36,757 nucleotides of DNA, taken from the NCBI GenBank assembly GCA_903886275.1, contig CAISLN010000021.1, positions 1 to 36,757 on the forward strand, in the 5' to 3' direction. The notes under the pieces are model-generated. The model saw only the letters and a list, made by a program, of their open reading frames with translations. It was not told the origin of the DNA and made no database searches. A program made the position numbers and the translations under genes. This stretch comes from an uncultured beta proteobacterium. Lineage in GTDB: Bacteria; Pseudomonadota; Gammaproteobacteria; Burkholderiales; Burkholderiaceae_C. Positions 8,512-16,071 of the stretch are shown here, in pieces. Position 1 is the first letter of the stretch; each line of letters begins with the position of its first letter.

Positions 8512-8829
8512 CTAGCTCGTCAGCTTGATAGCAGCAATGATTTCGTTCGCCTTCTTGCGGTTGAATTCATGGGTTTTGCCTTTAATGCCAAACCAGTCGA
8601 TGACCATCAAAATGCCGCAACCGCCGAAGGTCAACAATTTCAAAATGCCCATGCCCGTGTCGCCGAGCATAAAGCGATCAACGCCCAAGCCGCCGAATAA
8701 TATGGACAAAACCAGCATGGTGCCTGGGTCCTTTTTTGCAGACTCAAACTGGGAAGAGAACAGCATCTTTTGCGAGTCCGTCAGTTCCTTCGTCATCAGT
8801 CCTTGCTCTATCGGTGTAAATTCAGCCAT
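8512..8829 (-). CDS. TM2-domain membrane protein
   Basis: A 105-residue protein with the TM2 domain: two membrane helices separated by the short loop containing GLGVDRFMLGDTGMGILKLL, where D-R-F and the G-rich second helix define the family. A final ML-VIDWF motif (GILMVIDWFGI) is also typical. The N-terminal 40 residues are polar and predicted cytosolic. It starts directly after the TAA of the DUF2752 gene with no spacer (TAA then ATG at 8829). TM2 and DUF2752 genes are frequently neighbours in bacteria; the function of the pair is not known. Confidence 0.85.
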   Translation of the reverse strand: MAEFTPIEQGLMTKELTDSQKMLFSSQFESAKKDPGTMLVLSILFGGLGVDRFMLGDTGMGILKLLTFGGCGILMVIDWFGIKGKTHEFNRKKANEIIAAIKLTS

Positions 8830-9258
8830 TTATGTTCTCTCTTTCGATTGTGATAAAAAATAGAGTTCTTTAAAACTCATCCAGGCAAGCACCAGAAAAA
8901 CCAGCACTCCAAACTTGTTGTACGCGTAAGATTCAGAAAATTTACCCTGCCACAGGGCTGTGATGGCGCGCGACATACCGCAACCGTAGCACTCGAAACC
9001 GCACAGACTTTTGAAGATGCAGGAAAATCCAAAAGGATGGTCCAGCATCAACTGGGTGTTGAGCGTTGCAACCAGAAATGTAAATGGGAAAAAAGACAAC
9101 TTGAAAAGGCGTTCAAGACAAGGCAAATAGGCAATGTACTTTGCATATTTGTCTGCAGTTGTCTTTTTGAACTGCCTGTCGGCAAACGTGAAAAGTTTGT
9201 GGCAAGAAGCCTCGCCATTTTCGCAGCGAATGCATTTTATTATTTTTGAACTGCGCAT
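8830..9258 (-). CDS. DUF2752 membrane protein
   Basis: A 142-residue protein whose C-terminal half is a DUF2752 domain: CGFECYGCGMSRAITALWQG carries the paired-Cys C-x-x-C-G-M-S/T-R-A signature, followed by a membrane helix (KFGVLVFLVLAWMSF). An upstream hydrophobic helix is at about 55-72. The first 50 residues are unusual for the family: basic, with C-x-x-C at 9-12 and a further Cys at 19, which could be a degenerate zinc-binding tail or non-coding if translation starts later. The coding sequence is clearly AT-richer than the neighbours (many Lys, Phe and Ile codons of A/T type), hinting at acquisition from elsewhere. Confidence 0.72.
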   Translation of the reverse strand: MRSSKIIKCIRCENGEASCHKLFTFADRQFKKTTADKYAKYIAYLPCLERLFKLSFFPFTFLVATLNTQLMLDHPFGFSCIFKSLCGFECYGCGMSRAITALWQGKFSESYAYNKFGVLVFLVLAWMSFKELYFLSQSKERT

Positions 9259-9320
9259 GTGGTCCCAAGGAAACTGCCGTAAAAGATACTTACGGATTTT
9301 TCCCGTGGCACCAAAAAAAT

Positions 9321-9779
9321 TTACTTGATCAAGCGAAGGCTCAATGGGTAGCGGTAGGCCTGCTGCTCGCTAGCCTTGACGGTGGCGAGAATGCTGAACA
9401 CCAGATTGGCCACCATCAATATCCAGAACAGCACAATACCTATTAAAACAAACATCAGAACGACACACACCATCGCGGCGATCATGACGGTGATTTGCCA
9501 ATTCAAGGCTTCGCGGGCGCTATCCAAAACCCAACTGGGCTCATCCTTCTTGATCAGGAACACAACCAGCGCCGGGATAAAGCCAAAAAACACCCCGCCC
9601 AAATTGGCCAGGATTGCAAGCAACTTGTTGTTTTCAACGGAGGCCGGAAATGCGCGCGTTGCGGCGGCAGCAAAACCATCGGTTGACGTGGCGGAACCCT
9701 GGGCGTCTGCTTTGGCGCCACATTTTCGGCAGAAGCTCGCAGCTTCAACCATTTCAGTTCCACAGGATGAACAAAACAT
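9321..9779 (-). CDS. Zinc-ribbon plus DUF4870 membrane protein
   Basis: A 152-residue protein with an N-terminal zinc ribbon (MFCSSCGTEMVEAASFCRKC; C3-x2-C6 and C17-x2-C20) and a C-terminal DUF4870 (Tic20-like) membrane domain. The signature LAILANLGGVFFGFIPALVV and DSAREALNWQIT are family hallmarks. About three membrane helices are predicted, the last ending near YRYPLSLRLIK. The ATG at 9779 is chosen because GGGAG lies seven bases upstream; a TTG four codons earlier lacks this. It is first of three same-strand small membrane genes (DUF4870, DUF2752, TM2), 62 bp before DUF2752, and probably co-transcribed. Function unknown. Confidence 0.82.
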   Translation of the reverse strand: MFCSSCGTEMVEAASFCRKCGAKADAQGSATSTDGFAAAATRAFPASVENNKLLAILANLGGVFFGFIPALVVFLIKKDEPSWVLDSAREALNWQITVMIAAMVCVVLMFVLIGIVLFWILMVANLVFSILATVKASEQQAYRYPLSLRLIK

Positions 9780-9928
9780 AGCCACTCCCAAAATTCGTTT
9801 GAAGGCATTATTGCCTCAATTGATGACACCCATCATTTTGCCCACCTGATTTCTCAGGGACTCTGCGACGCCTGCCCATTTGCTCAGCCATTTTTGCTGC
9901 GCAGGGCGCGGTTTGAAATGGCAAAGTA

Positions 9929-11722
9929 TCAAGCCATCGCCCGAGCCATGGCCTCTGCCACCTTGATGCCATCCACCGCAGCGGACAAAATACCACCGGC
10001 ATAACTGGCACCTTCGCCGGCCGGGTACAGGCCGCGCACATTGGTGCTTTGCAGGTCTTCGCCGCGCGGAATTTTCAAGGGCGAGGAGGTGCGCGTTTCC
10101 ACCCCGGTGAGCACCGCGTCGGCCATGTCAAAGCCGCGTATCTTTTGGCCAAACACGGGGATCGCTTCGCGCAGCGCCTCAATCGCATAGGCGGGCAGGC
10201 TGGGTGCCAGGTCGCCTAGCCTTACGCCGGGCTTGTAGGAGGGCTGCACGCTGGCCCATGCAGTGGAAGGGCGCTTGACCAGGAAGTCACCGACCAACTG
10301 GCCAGGCGCCTCGTAGCTGCTGCCGCCCAGCACATAGGCGCTGGCCTCCAGTTGGCGCTGCAGGGCAATGCCAGACAGTGGGTGGGCCGCCTGGGGGTCT
10401 TGTGCGCGCAAGGCCGCAGCCTCTTGCGCGTACCTGCGGCCCTTGTCTTCGCCAAAGGCCTGCACAAAAGTGGCCTCGTCCTGCGGATAGTCCGGCGGGT
10501 CTATGCCCACCACCAGGCCGGCATTGGCATTGCGCTCGTTGCGCGAATACTGGCTCATGCCGTTGGTGACCACGCGCCCAGGCTCGCTGGTGGCGGCCAC
10601 CACGGTGCCGCCTGGGCACATGCAAAAGCTGTAGACGGCGCGCCCATTGGCGGCGTGGTGCACCAGCTTGTAGTCGGCAGCTCCCAGCATGGGGTGGCCG
10701 GCGTGGCGGCCCCAGCGTGCGGCGTCGATCACGCTTTGCGGATGCTCGATGCGAAAGCCCACCGAAAAGGGCTTGGCCTGCATGGCCACACCGCGCTCGT
10801 AGAGCATGGCAAAGCTGTCGCGCGCGCTGTGGCCCAGGGCCATCACGACTTGTTCTGCAGGGAGCGTGTAGGTCTCGCCACGCGCCAGGTCCAGCACCTG
10901 CAGGCCGACCAGTTGCTGTGCGTCGCCCGAGGGCTGTAGCAGCACATCGACCACGCGCTGCTCAAAGCGCAGCTCGCCGCCCATTGCGATGATTTGCGTG
11001 CGCAGGTTCTCCACCACCTTGACCAGCTTGAAGGTGCCGATGTGGGGATGGGCTTCGTACAAAATCTCAGAAGGCGCTCCGGCCTTCACAAATTCAATCA
11101 TGACCTTGCGCCCCAGAAAGCGCGGGTCCTTGATCTGGCTCCACAGCTTGCCGTCCGAGAAGGTGCCGGCGCCGCCCTCGCCAAACTGCACATTGCTCTC
11201 CGGGTTGAGTTCCTTCTTGCGCCACAGGCCCCAGGTGTCCTGGGTGCGCTGGCGCACGGTCTTGCCGCGCTCCAGCACGATGGGCTTGAAGCCCATTTGC
11301 GCCAACAACAGCGCGGCAAACATGCCGCAGGGGCCAAAGCCCACTACCACCGGGCGCAGGGGCAGATTCTGCGGTGCCTGCGCCACCAGCCGGTAGGCCA
11401 TGTCCGGCGTGGCCAGGATGTGCGGGTTGCCTGCCTGTTGCTCCAGCAGGCTCTGTTCGAGCTCCGGTGCGACCGCCACATCGACGATGTACACCACCAC
11501 CAACTCGGCCTTGCGCGCATCAAAGCTGCGCTTGAATACCTGCAGGCTGGCAATGGCCGAAGCATCGACCTTGAGCGCCTGGGCCGCCAGGGCGGTCAAC
11601 GCGGCAATCGGGTGGGCAATCGGGGCGCGGTCTTCCTCGGTTTCGGAAGGTGCGTCGGAGGCACGGCGTGCCGACACGGGCACGGCAGAGAGGGGGAGTT
11701 TGAGTTCGGTAAGGCGGATCAT
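9929..11722 (-). CDS. NAD(P)/FAD-dependent oxidoreductase (COG2509-like)
   Basis: A 597-residue flavoprotein. The dinucleotide-binding motif VVVGFGPCGMFAALLLAQMG begins near residue 125, unusually far in, after a ~120-residue N-terminal domain that resembles the ferredoxin-like lead domain of this family (VFKRSFDARK and similar). QFGEGGAGTFSDGKL is the strongly conserved FAD-region motif of these proteins. The C-terminus has the second flavin-contact segment, LYPAGEGASYAGGILSAAVD. These enzymes are widespread, with no assigned substrate. The frame is open to 11830, but the ATG at 11722 gives the usual N-terminus (MIRLTELKLPL). The cysteine synthase gene ends about 110 bp upstream on the same strand. 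Confidence 0.85.
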   Translation of the reverse strand: MIRLTELKLPLSAVPVSARRASDAPSETEEDRAPIAHPIAALTALAAQALKVDASAIASLQVFKRSFDARKAELVVVYIVDVAVAPELEQSLLEQQAGNPHILATPDMAYRLVAQAPQNLPLRPVVVGFGPCGMFAALLLAQMGFKPIVLERGKTVRQRTQDTWGLWRKKELNPESNVQFGEGGAGTFSDGKLWSQIKDPRFLGRKVMIEFVKAGAPSEILYEAHPHIGTFKLVKVVENLRTQIIAMGGELRFEQRVVDVLLQPSGDAQQLVGLQVLDLARGETYTLPAEQVVMALGHSARDSFAMLYERGVAMQAKPFSVGFRIEHPQSVIDAARWGRHAGHPMLGAADYKLVHHAANGRAVYSFCMCPGGTVVAATSEPGRVVTNGMSQYSRNERNANAGLVVGIDPPDYPQDEATFVQAFGEDKGRRYAQEAAALRAQDPQAAHPLSGIALQRQLEASAYVLGGSSYEAPGQLVGDFLVKRPSTAWASVQPSYKPGVRLGDLAPSLPAYAIEALREAIPVFGQKIRGFDMADAVLTGVETRTSSPLKIPRGEDLQSTNVRGLYPAGEGASYAGGILSAAVDGIKVAEAMARAMA

Positions 11723-11830
11723 GGCATGGGGCTCGTGGTGATCAAGCAGGGCGCCCATGATACGTTCAGACCGTCCCGCCTGTGGACGGGGGCGAACAGC
11801 AGGGTGCGCCGCATGGCACACCCCCAGCAT

Positions 11831-12748
11831 TTAAGCGGGCAGGAAGCCTTCGACCGACAGGTAGCGCTCGCCGGTGTCGTAGTTAAAGCCCAGCACCGTG
11901 GCACCAACCGCAATTTCCGGCAGCTTTTGCGCAATCGCGGCCAGGGTGGCGCCGCTGGAGATGCCCACCAACAGGCCTTCCTCGCGGGCGCTGCGCCGGG
12001 CGTATTCGCGCGCTGGTTCGGCGTCCACCTGGATCACGCCGTCTAGCAGCTCGGTCAGCAGGTTCTTGGGGATGAAGCCCGCGCCAATGCCCTGGATCGG
12101 ATGGGGTGCGGGTGCGCCACCGGAGATGACCGGCGAGGCCGCAGGTTCCACTGCATAGACCTTGAGTTGCGGCCATTGGGCCTTGAGCACCTTGGCCACG
12201 CCGCTCAAGTGGCCGCCGGTGCCCACGCCGGTGATGATGACATCCACGCCGTTGGGAAAGTCTTTGAGGATTTCCTGCGCCGTGGTGCGCACATGCACGT
12301 CGATGTTGGCCGGATTTTCAAACTGCTGCGGCACCCAGGCGCCGGGTGTCTGTGCGGCCAGTTCGTGGGCACGGGCGATGGCGCCCTTCATGCCTTTTTC
12401 GCGCGGCGTTAGATCGAAGCTGGCGCCATAGGCCAGCATCAGGCGACGGCGCTCAATCGACATGCTGTCGGGCATCACCAAAATCAGCTTGTAGCCCTTG
12501 ACGGCTGCGACCAAGGCCAGGCCGACGCCGGTGTTGCCGGAGGTGGGCTCGATGATGGTGGCGCCGGCCTTGAGCTCGCCACTGGCCTCGGCCGCTTCCA
12601 CCATGGCCAGGGCAATGCGGTCCTTGATGGAGCCGCCGGGGTTGGAGCGCTCGGACTTCACATACACCTTGTGCGTGTCGCCAAACAGGCGGTTGATGCG
12701 GATGTGTGGCGTGTTGCCAATGGTTTGCAGAACGTTGTCAAAGCTCAC
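11831..12748 (-). CDS. cysK: Cysteine synthase (O-acetylserine sulfhydrylase)
   Basis: A PLP enzyme of 305 residues that condenses O-acetylserine with sulfide to give cysteine. The Schiff-base Lys is K42 in [17 protein letters not shown] at 69-74 binds the substrate carboxylate, [10 protein letters not shown] is the phosphate-binding loop, and [10 protein letters not shown] holds the Ser that contacts the pyridine nitrogen. [13 protein letters not shown] is the CysK-type segment that closes over the active site. The assignment to CysK rather than CysM is by overall similarity and is not certain. The gene is divergent from rnpB, about 105 bp apart. Confidence 0.88.
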   Translation of the reverse strand: MSFDNVLQTIGNTPHIRINRLFGDTHKVYVKSERSNPGGSIKDRIALAMVEAAEASGELKAGATIIEPTSGNTGVGLALVAAVKGYKLILVMPDSMSIERRRLMLAYGASFDLTPREKGMKGAIARAHELAAQTPGAWVPQQFENPANIDVHVRTTAQEILKDFPNGVDVIITGVGTGGHLSGVAKVLKAQWPQLKVYAVEPAASPVISGGAPAPHPIQGIGAGFIPKNLLTELLDGVIQVDAEPAREYARRSAREEGLLVGISSGATLAAIAQKLPEIAVGATVLGFNYDTGERYLSVEGFLPA

Positions 12749-12852
12749 GGGGATGCTCCTGGTTGGGGTTTTGTCCTGCGATTGTGGGCCAGTTATTCAA
12801 TTGGTTTCGGTATATGGATATGCGCGGTCCGTTCAGGCCTGATAATCAAGGC

Positions 12853-13292
12853 GTGAAGCCCGCCAGACCACCGCTGGTGCAATTCTGGAAACAGAGCACT
12901 GGAGGAACGTCCGGACTGCATAGGGCAGCGTAGCAGCTAACGGCTGTCCACCGACCAGTCGTCCACGCAAGTGGGTGACCCTAAGGTGAGGATTAGAGCA
13001 ACAGAGACGAGTCGAAATAGGCAACCCATGGGGTGTTCTATGCGTGAAGCGCGGCGCAAGCCGTGCCCCGGGTAACCGGGAACGCATAGCCACCCGAAAT
13101 GGGCAATGCCCATTTCGGGTGAAACGGGCAATCTCTACGCGCAGCAATACCAAGTAGGCACACGTTGACGGGGCCCCCGGAGTGTGCGGGTAGGTAGCAT
13201 CGAGCCGAACGGGCAACCGCCGGCCCAGATTAATGGTGGTCACATGAGGGGAAACCCCCATGCACAGAATCCGGCTTATCGGTGGGCTTCAC
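12853..13292 (+). ncRNA. rnpB: RNase P RNA (class A)
   Basis: The catalytic RNA that matures tRNA 5' ends. The conserved region near the 5' end reads GGAGGAACGTCCGGACTGCA (12900-12919), followed by TAGGGCAG. ACAGAGA lies mid-molecule, a CAATACCAAGTAGG segment matches the P15-region CAAGGCCAAATAGG of E. coli, and ACAGAATCCGGCTTATCGGT near 13264-13283 is the 3' conserved block. The ends pair as P1: 12853-12864 (GTGAAGCCCGCC) with 13281-13292 (GGTGGGCTTCAC), 12 bp with one G-U. A GATAAT box at 12841-12846 is correctly placed as the -10 element. At 440 nt it is longer than E. coli's 377 nt; part of the excess is a perfect 14-bp hairpin at 13091-13121. Confidence 0.95.
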
Positions 13293-13319
13293 ACTTTTGC
13301 TACCATTTTTGCTGTATGG

Positions 13320-13339
13320 TTGATTGATCGATCAATCAA
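13320..13339. promoter_or_regulatory. 20-bp perfect palindrome, probable operator
   Basis: The half-site TTGATTGATC is followed directly by its exact reverse complement GATCAATCAA. It lies 27 bp after the rnpB 3' end and 17 bp before the CBS gene ATG. A dyad of this size and sequence resembles TetR-family operators. No TetR gene is present in the window, so the regulator, if any, is encoded elsewhere. Confidence 0.5.
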
Positions 13340-13356
13340 CCCCTATCGGAGGCACC

Positions 13357-13782
13357 ATGCGAGCTGTACGCGCACTGTTAAAAAACCTGGACGCACCCTG
13401 GTGCCTGAGCCCGCAAGACAGCGTGTTCGACGCCTTGAATACATTGGCCAGCCACGATGTGGGCGCGCTGATGGTGATGGACCAGGGCAAGCTGGTGGGA
13501 ATACTTTCTGAGCGCGATTACACCCGCAAGATCGCGCTGCTGGGCAAGTCCTCCAAGGACACGCTGGTAGGCGACATCATGACCGCCAAGGTGCTCACCG
13601 TGGCGGCCAACTCCCGCACCGAAGATTGCATGACGCTGATGAGCCAGAAGAAGATCCGCCACCTGCCGGTGGTCGATGGCGACAAGGTGCTGGGCATGAT
13701 CTCCATCCGCGACATCATGGATGAAATCATTGCCGACCAGGAGGCCACCATCAACCAGCTGCAAAACTACATCGCGTCCTGA
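13357..13782 (+). CDS. CBS-domain-pair protein
   Basis: A 141-residue stand-alone protein made of two CBS motifs (about 8-63 and 73-128). VFDALNTLASHDVGALMVMD and LVGILSERDYTRKIAL form the first; DCMTLMSQKKIRHLPVVDGD and VLGMISIRDIMDEII form the second. The pair forms a Bateman module that normally senses adenine nucleotides or S-adenosyl ligands. No effector domain is attached. The ATG at 13357 has a strong GGAGG five bases upstream (13348-13352). The operator-like palindrome at 13320-13339 falls in its leader or promoter, suggesting regulated expression. Confidence 0.88.
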   Translation: MRAVRALLKNLDAPWCLSPQDSVFDALNTLASHDVGALMVMDQGKLVGILSERDYTRKIALLGKSSKDTLVGDIMTAKVLTVAANSRTEDCMTLMSQKKIRHLPVVDGDKVLGMISIRDIMDEIIADQEATINQLQNYIAS

Positions 13783-13843
13783 CTGTCATGGCCCAAGGCC
13801 ACCCCGGATCAGGAAATTGGGTCCGCATTCCTGCGTCTCATCC

Positions 13844-13923
13844 CGTCATTCCCGCGTCTTACTCCGTCATTTTCGCGAAGGCGGGAACCTAGGGCTGAAT
13901 GCCCGTCTGCGCGGGAATGACGA
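13844..13923. repeat. Degenerate dispersed inverted repeat (CGTCATTCCCGCG type)
   Basis: CGTCATTCCCGCG (13844-13856), CGTCATTTTCGCGAAGGCGG (13865-13884) and GCGCGGGAATGACG (13910-13923) form a nested, imperfect inverted repeat between the converging CBS and pseudouridine-synthase-like genes. It matches the common intergenic CGTCATTCCCGCGAAGGCGG repeat seen in many proteobacterial genomes. Several mismatches suggest old, decaying copies; it may still act as a bidirectional terminator. Confidence 0.6.
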
Positions 13924-13960
13924 CGAGCTGCCCACCTGCGCGGGCATGGCGAATGTCACG

Positions 13961-15004
13961 TTAAAACTTCTCGTAGGCGCTTAAGAAGCGCCATTGGCCT
14001 TGCGGTAAATCCGTCAGCGCCATGCGACCCAGGCGGATGCGGCGCATGGCCGTAATTTCCAGGCCGGCCTTGCCGCAAAGGTAGGCCACCAGACCCGGGT
14101 GTGAGCCCTTGATGGCAAAGCGCAGTTTGCTAAGTTCTGGCGAGGAACTGTTGATGCTGCACTTGACATGGGGCAGCGGGTTGCGCTCATCGTTGAGCGC
14201 ACGCGCAATTTTCTGCAGGTGTTCTGGCTGCACCTCACCGGTGACATCCACAATGAGTTCATGTTCCATGGAGCCCATGTCTTCGCTGAGCTTGCGTGTG
14301 GTGCGCCAGTCCTGCGTGAATACCACCAGACCGCTGGCACCGGTCTCCAGCGCCACATCGGCTTCCAGATGCAAAAAATGGCGTTTGAGCGCGCGTATTT
14401 CGGACTGGTCATTGCTGTAGCGGTTGGCAACGGTCAGCAGGCTGCGTGCGTTGGGAATCTGCGGTTTGCTGGCGCGGCCACGCGCACGCGGTGCATCTTC
14501 ATCATCTTCGTCGTCGTCTTCTACGCCATCGAGCCAGCCCGAAGGCTTGTTCAAAATCAGCGTCACATCGGCCGTGGTGAGAAGCGTCGCCTCCGGGGCG
14601 ATGGTGACGGTTTGCGCCAACACGCGAAACGGCGGGTCTTCCACCACCACGCCATTGACCATCACCCAGCCGCCCTCGATGTACTGCTCGGCCTCGCTGC
14701 GCGAGCAACCCCTGAGCGCCATCACGCGTTTGGACAGGCGCTCGCCCTCGTTCTCGGGCGCGGGCTTGGGGTCGCGGTCCACCGTGCGCGGGCGCATGCG
14801 GGGCTTGGCGTTGGAGGGGCCAGTTGCGGGGCGACGGTAGTCCGAAGGCTGATCAGGCCGGTTGGCCACCGGGTTGCTGGCGGCATAAGCCGCGCGTTTG
14901 ATGGCGCGGTTGGACTGGGGCCGGTCCGACTCGGTTCGGGCCGGGCGTTCGGTGCGCGCGGGGGGCAGGCCCTCAGGCCGGGCTGCTCTTTGGAAGGTAC
15001 TCAT
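13961..15004 (-). CDS. RsuA/RluB-family pseudouridine-synthase homologue, catalytic Asp replaced
   Basis: A 347-residue protein with a basic, disordered N-terminus (1-85), an S4 RNA-binding domain (about 88-140: RLSKRVMALRGCSRSEAEQY) and a pseudouridine-synthase-like C-terminal domain (145-347) ending LPQGQWRFLSAYEKF, similar to RluF/RluB. An acidic run (D-D-D-E-D-D-E-D, 163-170) is inserted after LNKPSGWLDG. The family active-site motif GRLDxD(S/T)xGLLLLT(N/Q)D is here VALETGASGLVVFTQD (217-232): Arg becomes Ala and the essential Asp becomes Glu220. The later NRQIRRM motif is also lost (GSHPGLVAYL, 300-309). It may be an RNA-binding protein or assembly factor that no longer isomerises uridine. 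Its start overlaps the upstream hydrolase stop in an ATGA. Confidence 0.8.
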   Translation of the reverse strand: MSTFQRAARPEGLPPARTERPARTESDRPQSNRAIKRAAYAASNPVANRPDQPSDYRRPATGPSNAKPRMRPRTVDRDPKPAPENEGERLSKRVMALRGCSRSEAEQYIEGGWVMVNGVVVEDPPFRVLAQTVTIAPEATLLTTADVTLILNKPSGWLDGVEDDDEDDEDAPRARGRASKPQIPNARSLLTVANRYSNDQSEIRALKRHFLHLEADVALETGASGLVVFTQDWRTTRKLSEDMGSMEHELIVDVTGEVQPEHLQKIARALNDERNPLPHVKCSINSSSPELSKLRFAIKGSHPGLVAYLCGKAGLEITAMRRIRLGRMALTDLPQGQWRFLSAYEKF

Positions 15005-15972
15005 GGTGCGCTCGATTCAATCAATAAGGTTTGGCTTTGCTGCAGGTGTTCCACATGGGCCAGCAGCGATCTCTTGGCCACCGGCCAGATGCGCGGGTCT
15101 ACATCGTCATAGGCCAGCGCCAGCCACTGGTCCAGGCTGGCGTTGGGCTGGGCTTGCATCACGGCAGCGATTTTGGCTTCGCGGCGCAGGCGGTGGGCCT
15201 TGAGCTGGGCAATGCAGCTTAGCGCACCGGTCATCACATGGCCATGGGCCGGCAGTATGAAGTCCACCTGCAGCGCACTGCATTGGGCGCTCAGAACATC
15301 CAGCGCATGCAGGTAGTGTCCCATATGGCCGTCGGGCGGGTCTATCACGGTGGTGCTGCCGTTGAGGATGTGGTCGCCGGAGAACAGCAGGCCGTCTTCT
15401 TCGAGCACCAGGCAGACATGGTTGGCGGCATGGCCGGGCGTAAAAATCACGCGCAGGCTGTGGCCCGTAGCTGCCAGTGCGGGGACATCGCTGTTCACAG
15501 TGGCCGGGCTTAGGCACAGCCGCTCGCCATCTTGCAGCGCACGGTCTGGCGTGAAGGCGCTGTGGGCGCGCGCAGTCGGCGCCGAGGGCAGGCCCACAAT
15601 GGGTGGGGTCGTCACCAGGCCAGCCTTCACGCACAGGGCCTGCAAGGGCTTGGCGCCGGGGGAATGGTCGGGGTGCGAGTGGGTGCAGACGATCAGCCGG
15701 ATGTTTCCGCCGCTGCCGTCCGCGTGAACTGCCGCCCGCCACAGACGCTGCAAATGGTCGGCATCGGCCGGCCCCGGGTCTATGGCGATAAAGCCGCAGC
15801 CGGCATCGCCCACCAAATAGCTGTTGGTGCCCGGGCCGGTCATCACGCCGGGGTTGGGGGCGGTCAGGCGCAGCACGTTTTTCAAAATCGCCACCGGGGC
15901 GTCGGTCTGCCAGTCGGTAGGCGCGGGGAGGGGGCCCGCTTCGGGGTGGAGAATTTTCGAGGGTCTGGGCAT
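15001..15972 (-). CDS. Metallo-beta-lactamase-fold hydrolase (LACTB2-like)
   Basis: A 323-residue MBL-fold protein. The metal motif is [14 protein letters not shown] (H-x-H-x-D-H); further ligands are His in [13 protein letters not shown] and Asp in [11 protein letters not shown], with a last His in [22 protein letters not shown] and [11 protein letters not shown] are typical of the LACTB2/glyoxalase-II-like branch, and the C-terminal ~90 residues form the winged-helix-like extension of that group ([14 protein letters not shown]). LACTB2 proteins are endoribonucleases, so an RNA role alongside the coupled S4/pseudouridine-synthase-like gene is plausible but unproven. The ATG at 15972 gives the family N-terminus; the frame stays open to 16266 inside dapF. 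Divergent from dapF, 99 bp apart. Confidence 0.85.
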   Translation of the reverse strand: MPRPSKILHPEAGPLPAPTDWQTDAPVAILKNVLRLTAPNPGVMTGPGTNSYLVGDAGCGFIAIDPGPADADHLQRLWRAAVHADGSGGNIRLIVCTHSHPDHSPGAKPLQALCVKAGLVTTPPIVGLPSAPTARAHSAFTPDRALQDGERLCLSPATVNSDVPALAATGHSLRVIFTPGHAANHVCLVLEEDGLLFSGDHILNGSTTVIDPPDGHMGHYLHALDVLSAQCSALQVDFILPAHGHVMTGALSCIAQLKAHRLRREAKIAAVMQAQPNASLDQWLALAYDDVDPRIWPVAKRSLLAHVEHLQQSQTLLIESSAP

Positions 15973-16071
15973 GGGGCATTTTGCAACCAAAAACCAAGCG
16001 TCTGGCGCCACATTTCCCATGCCCGACTGCGATATTCGGTGCCCAGGCGTCCTGCACTGATAATTGCGGCC

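Noticed and set aside
12833..13261. 142-residue minus-strand open frame
   Set aside because: It lies almost wholly on rnpB; structured RNA genes often yield such spurious frames, and the protein has no recognisable domain.
13800..13950. Repeated CCCGCG-type words considered as a CRISPR or tandem array
   Set aside because: Unit spacing is irregular and the copies are inverted and degenerate; it fits a dispersed intergenic repeat.
15532..16071. 180-residue N-terminal extension of DapF
   Set aside because: The frame is open only by codon bias over the divergent hydrolase; the normal DapF start is the ATG at 16072.
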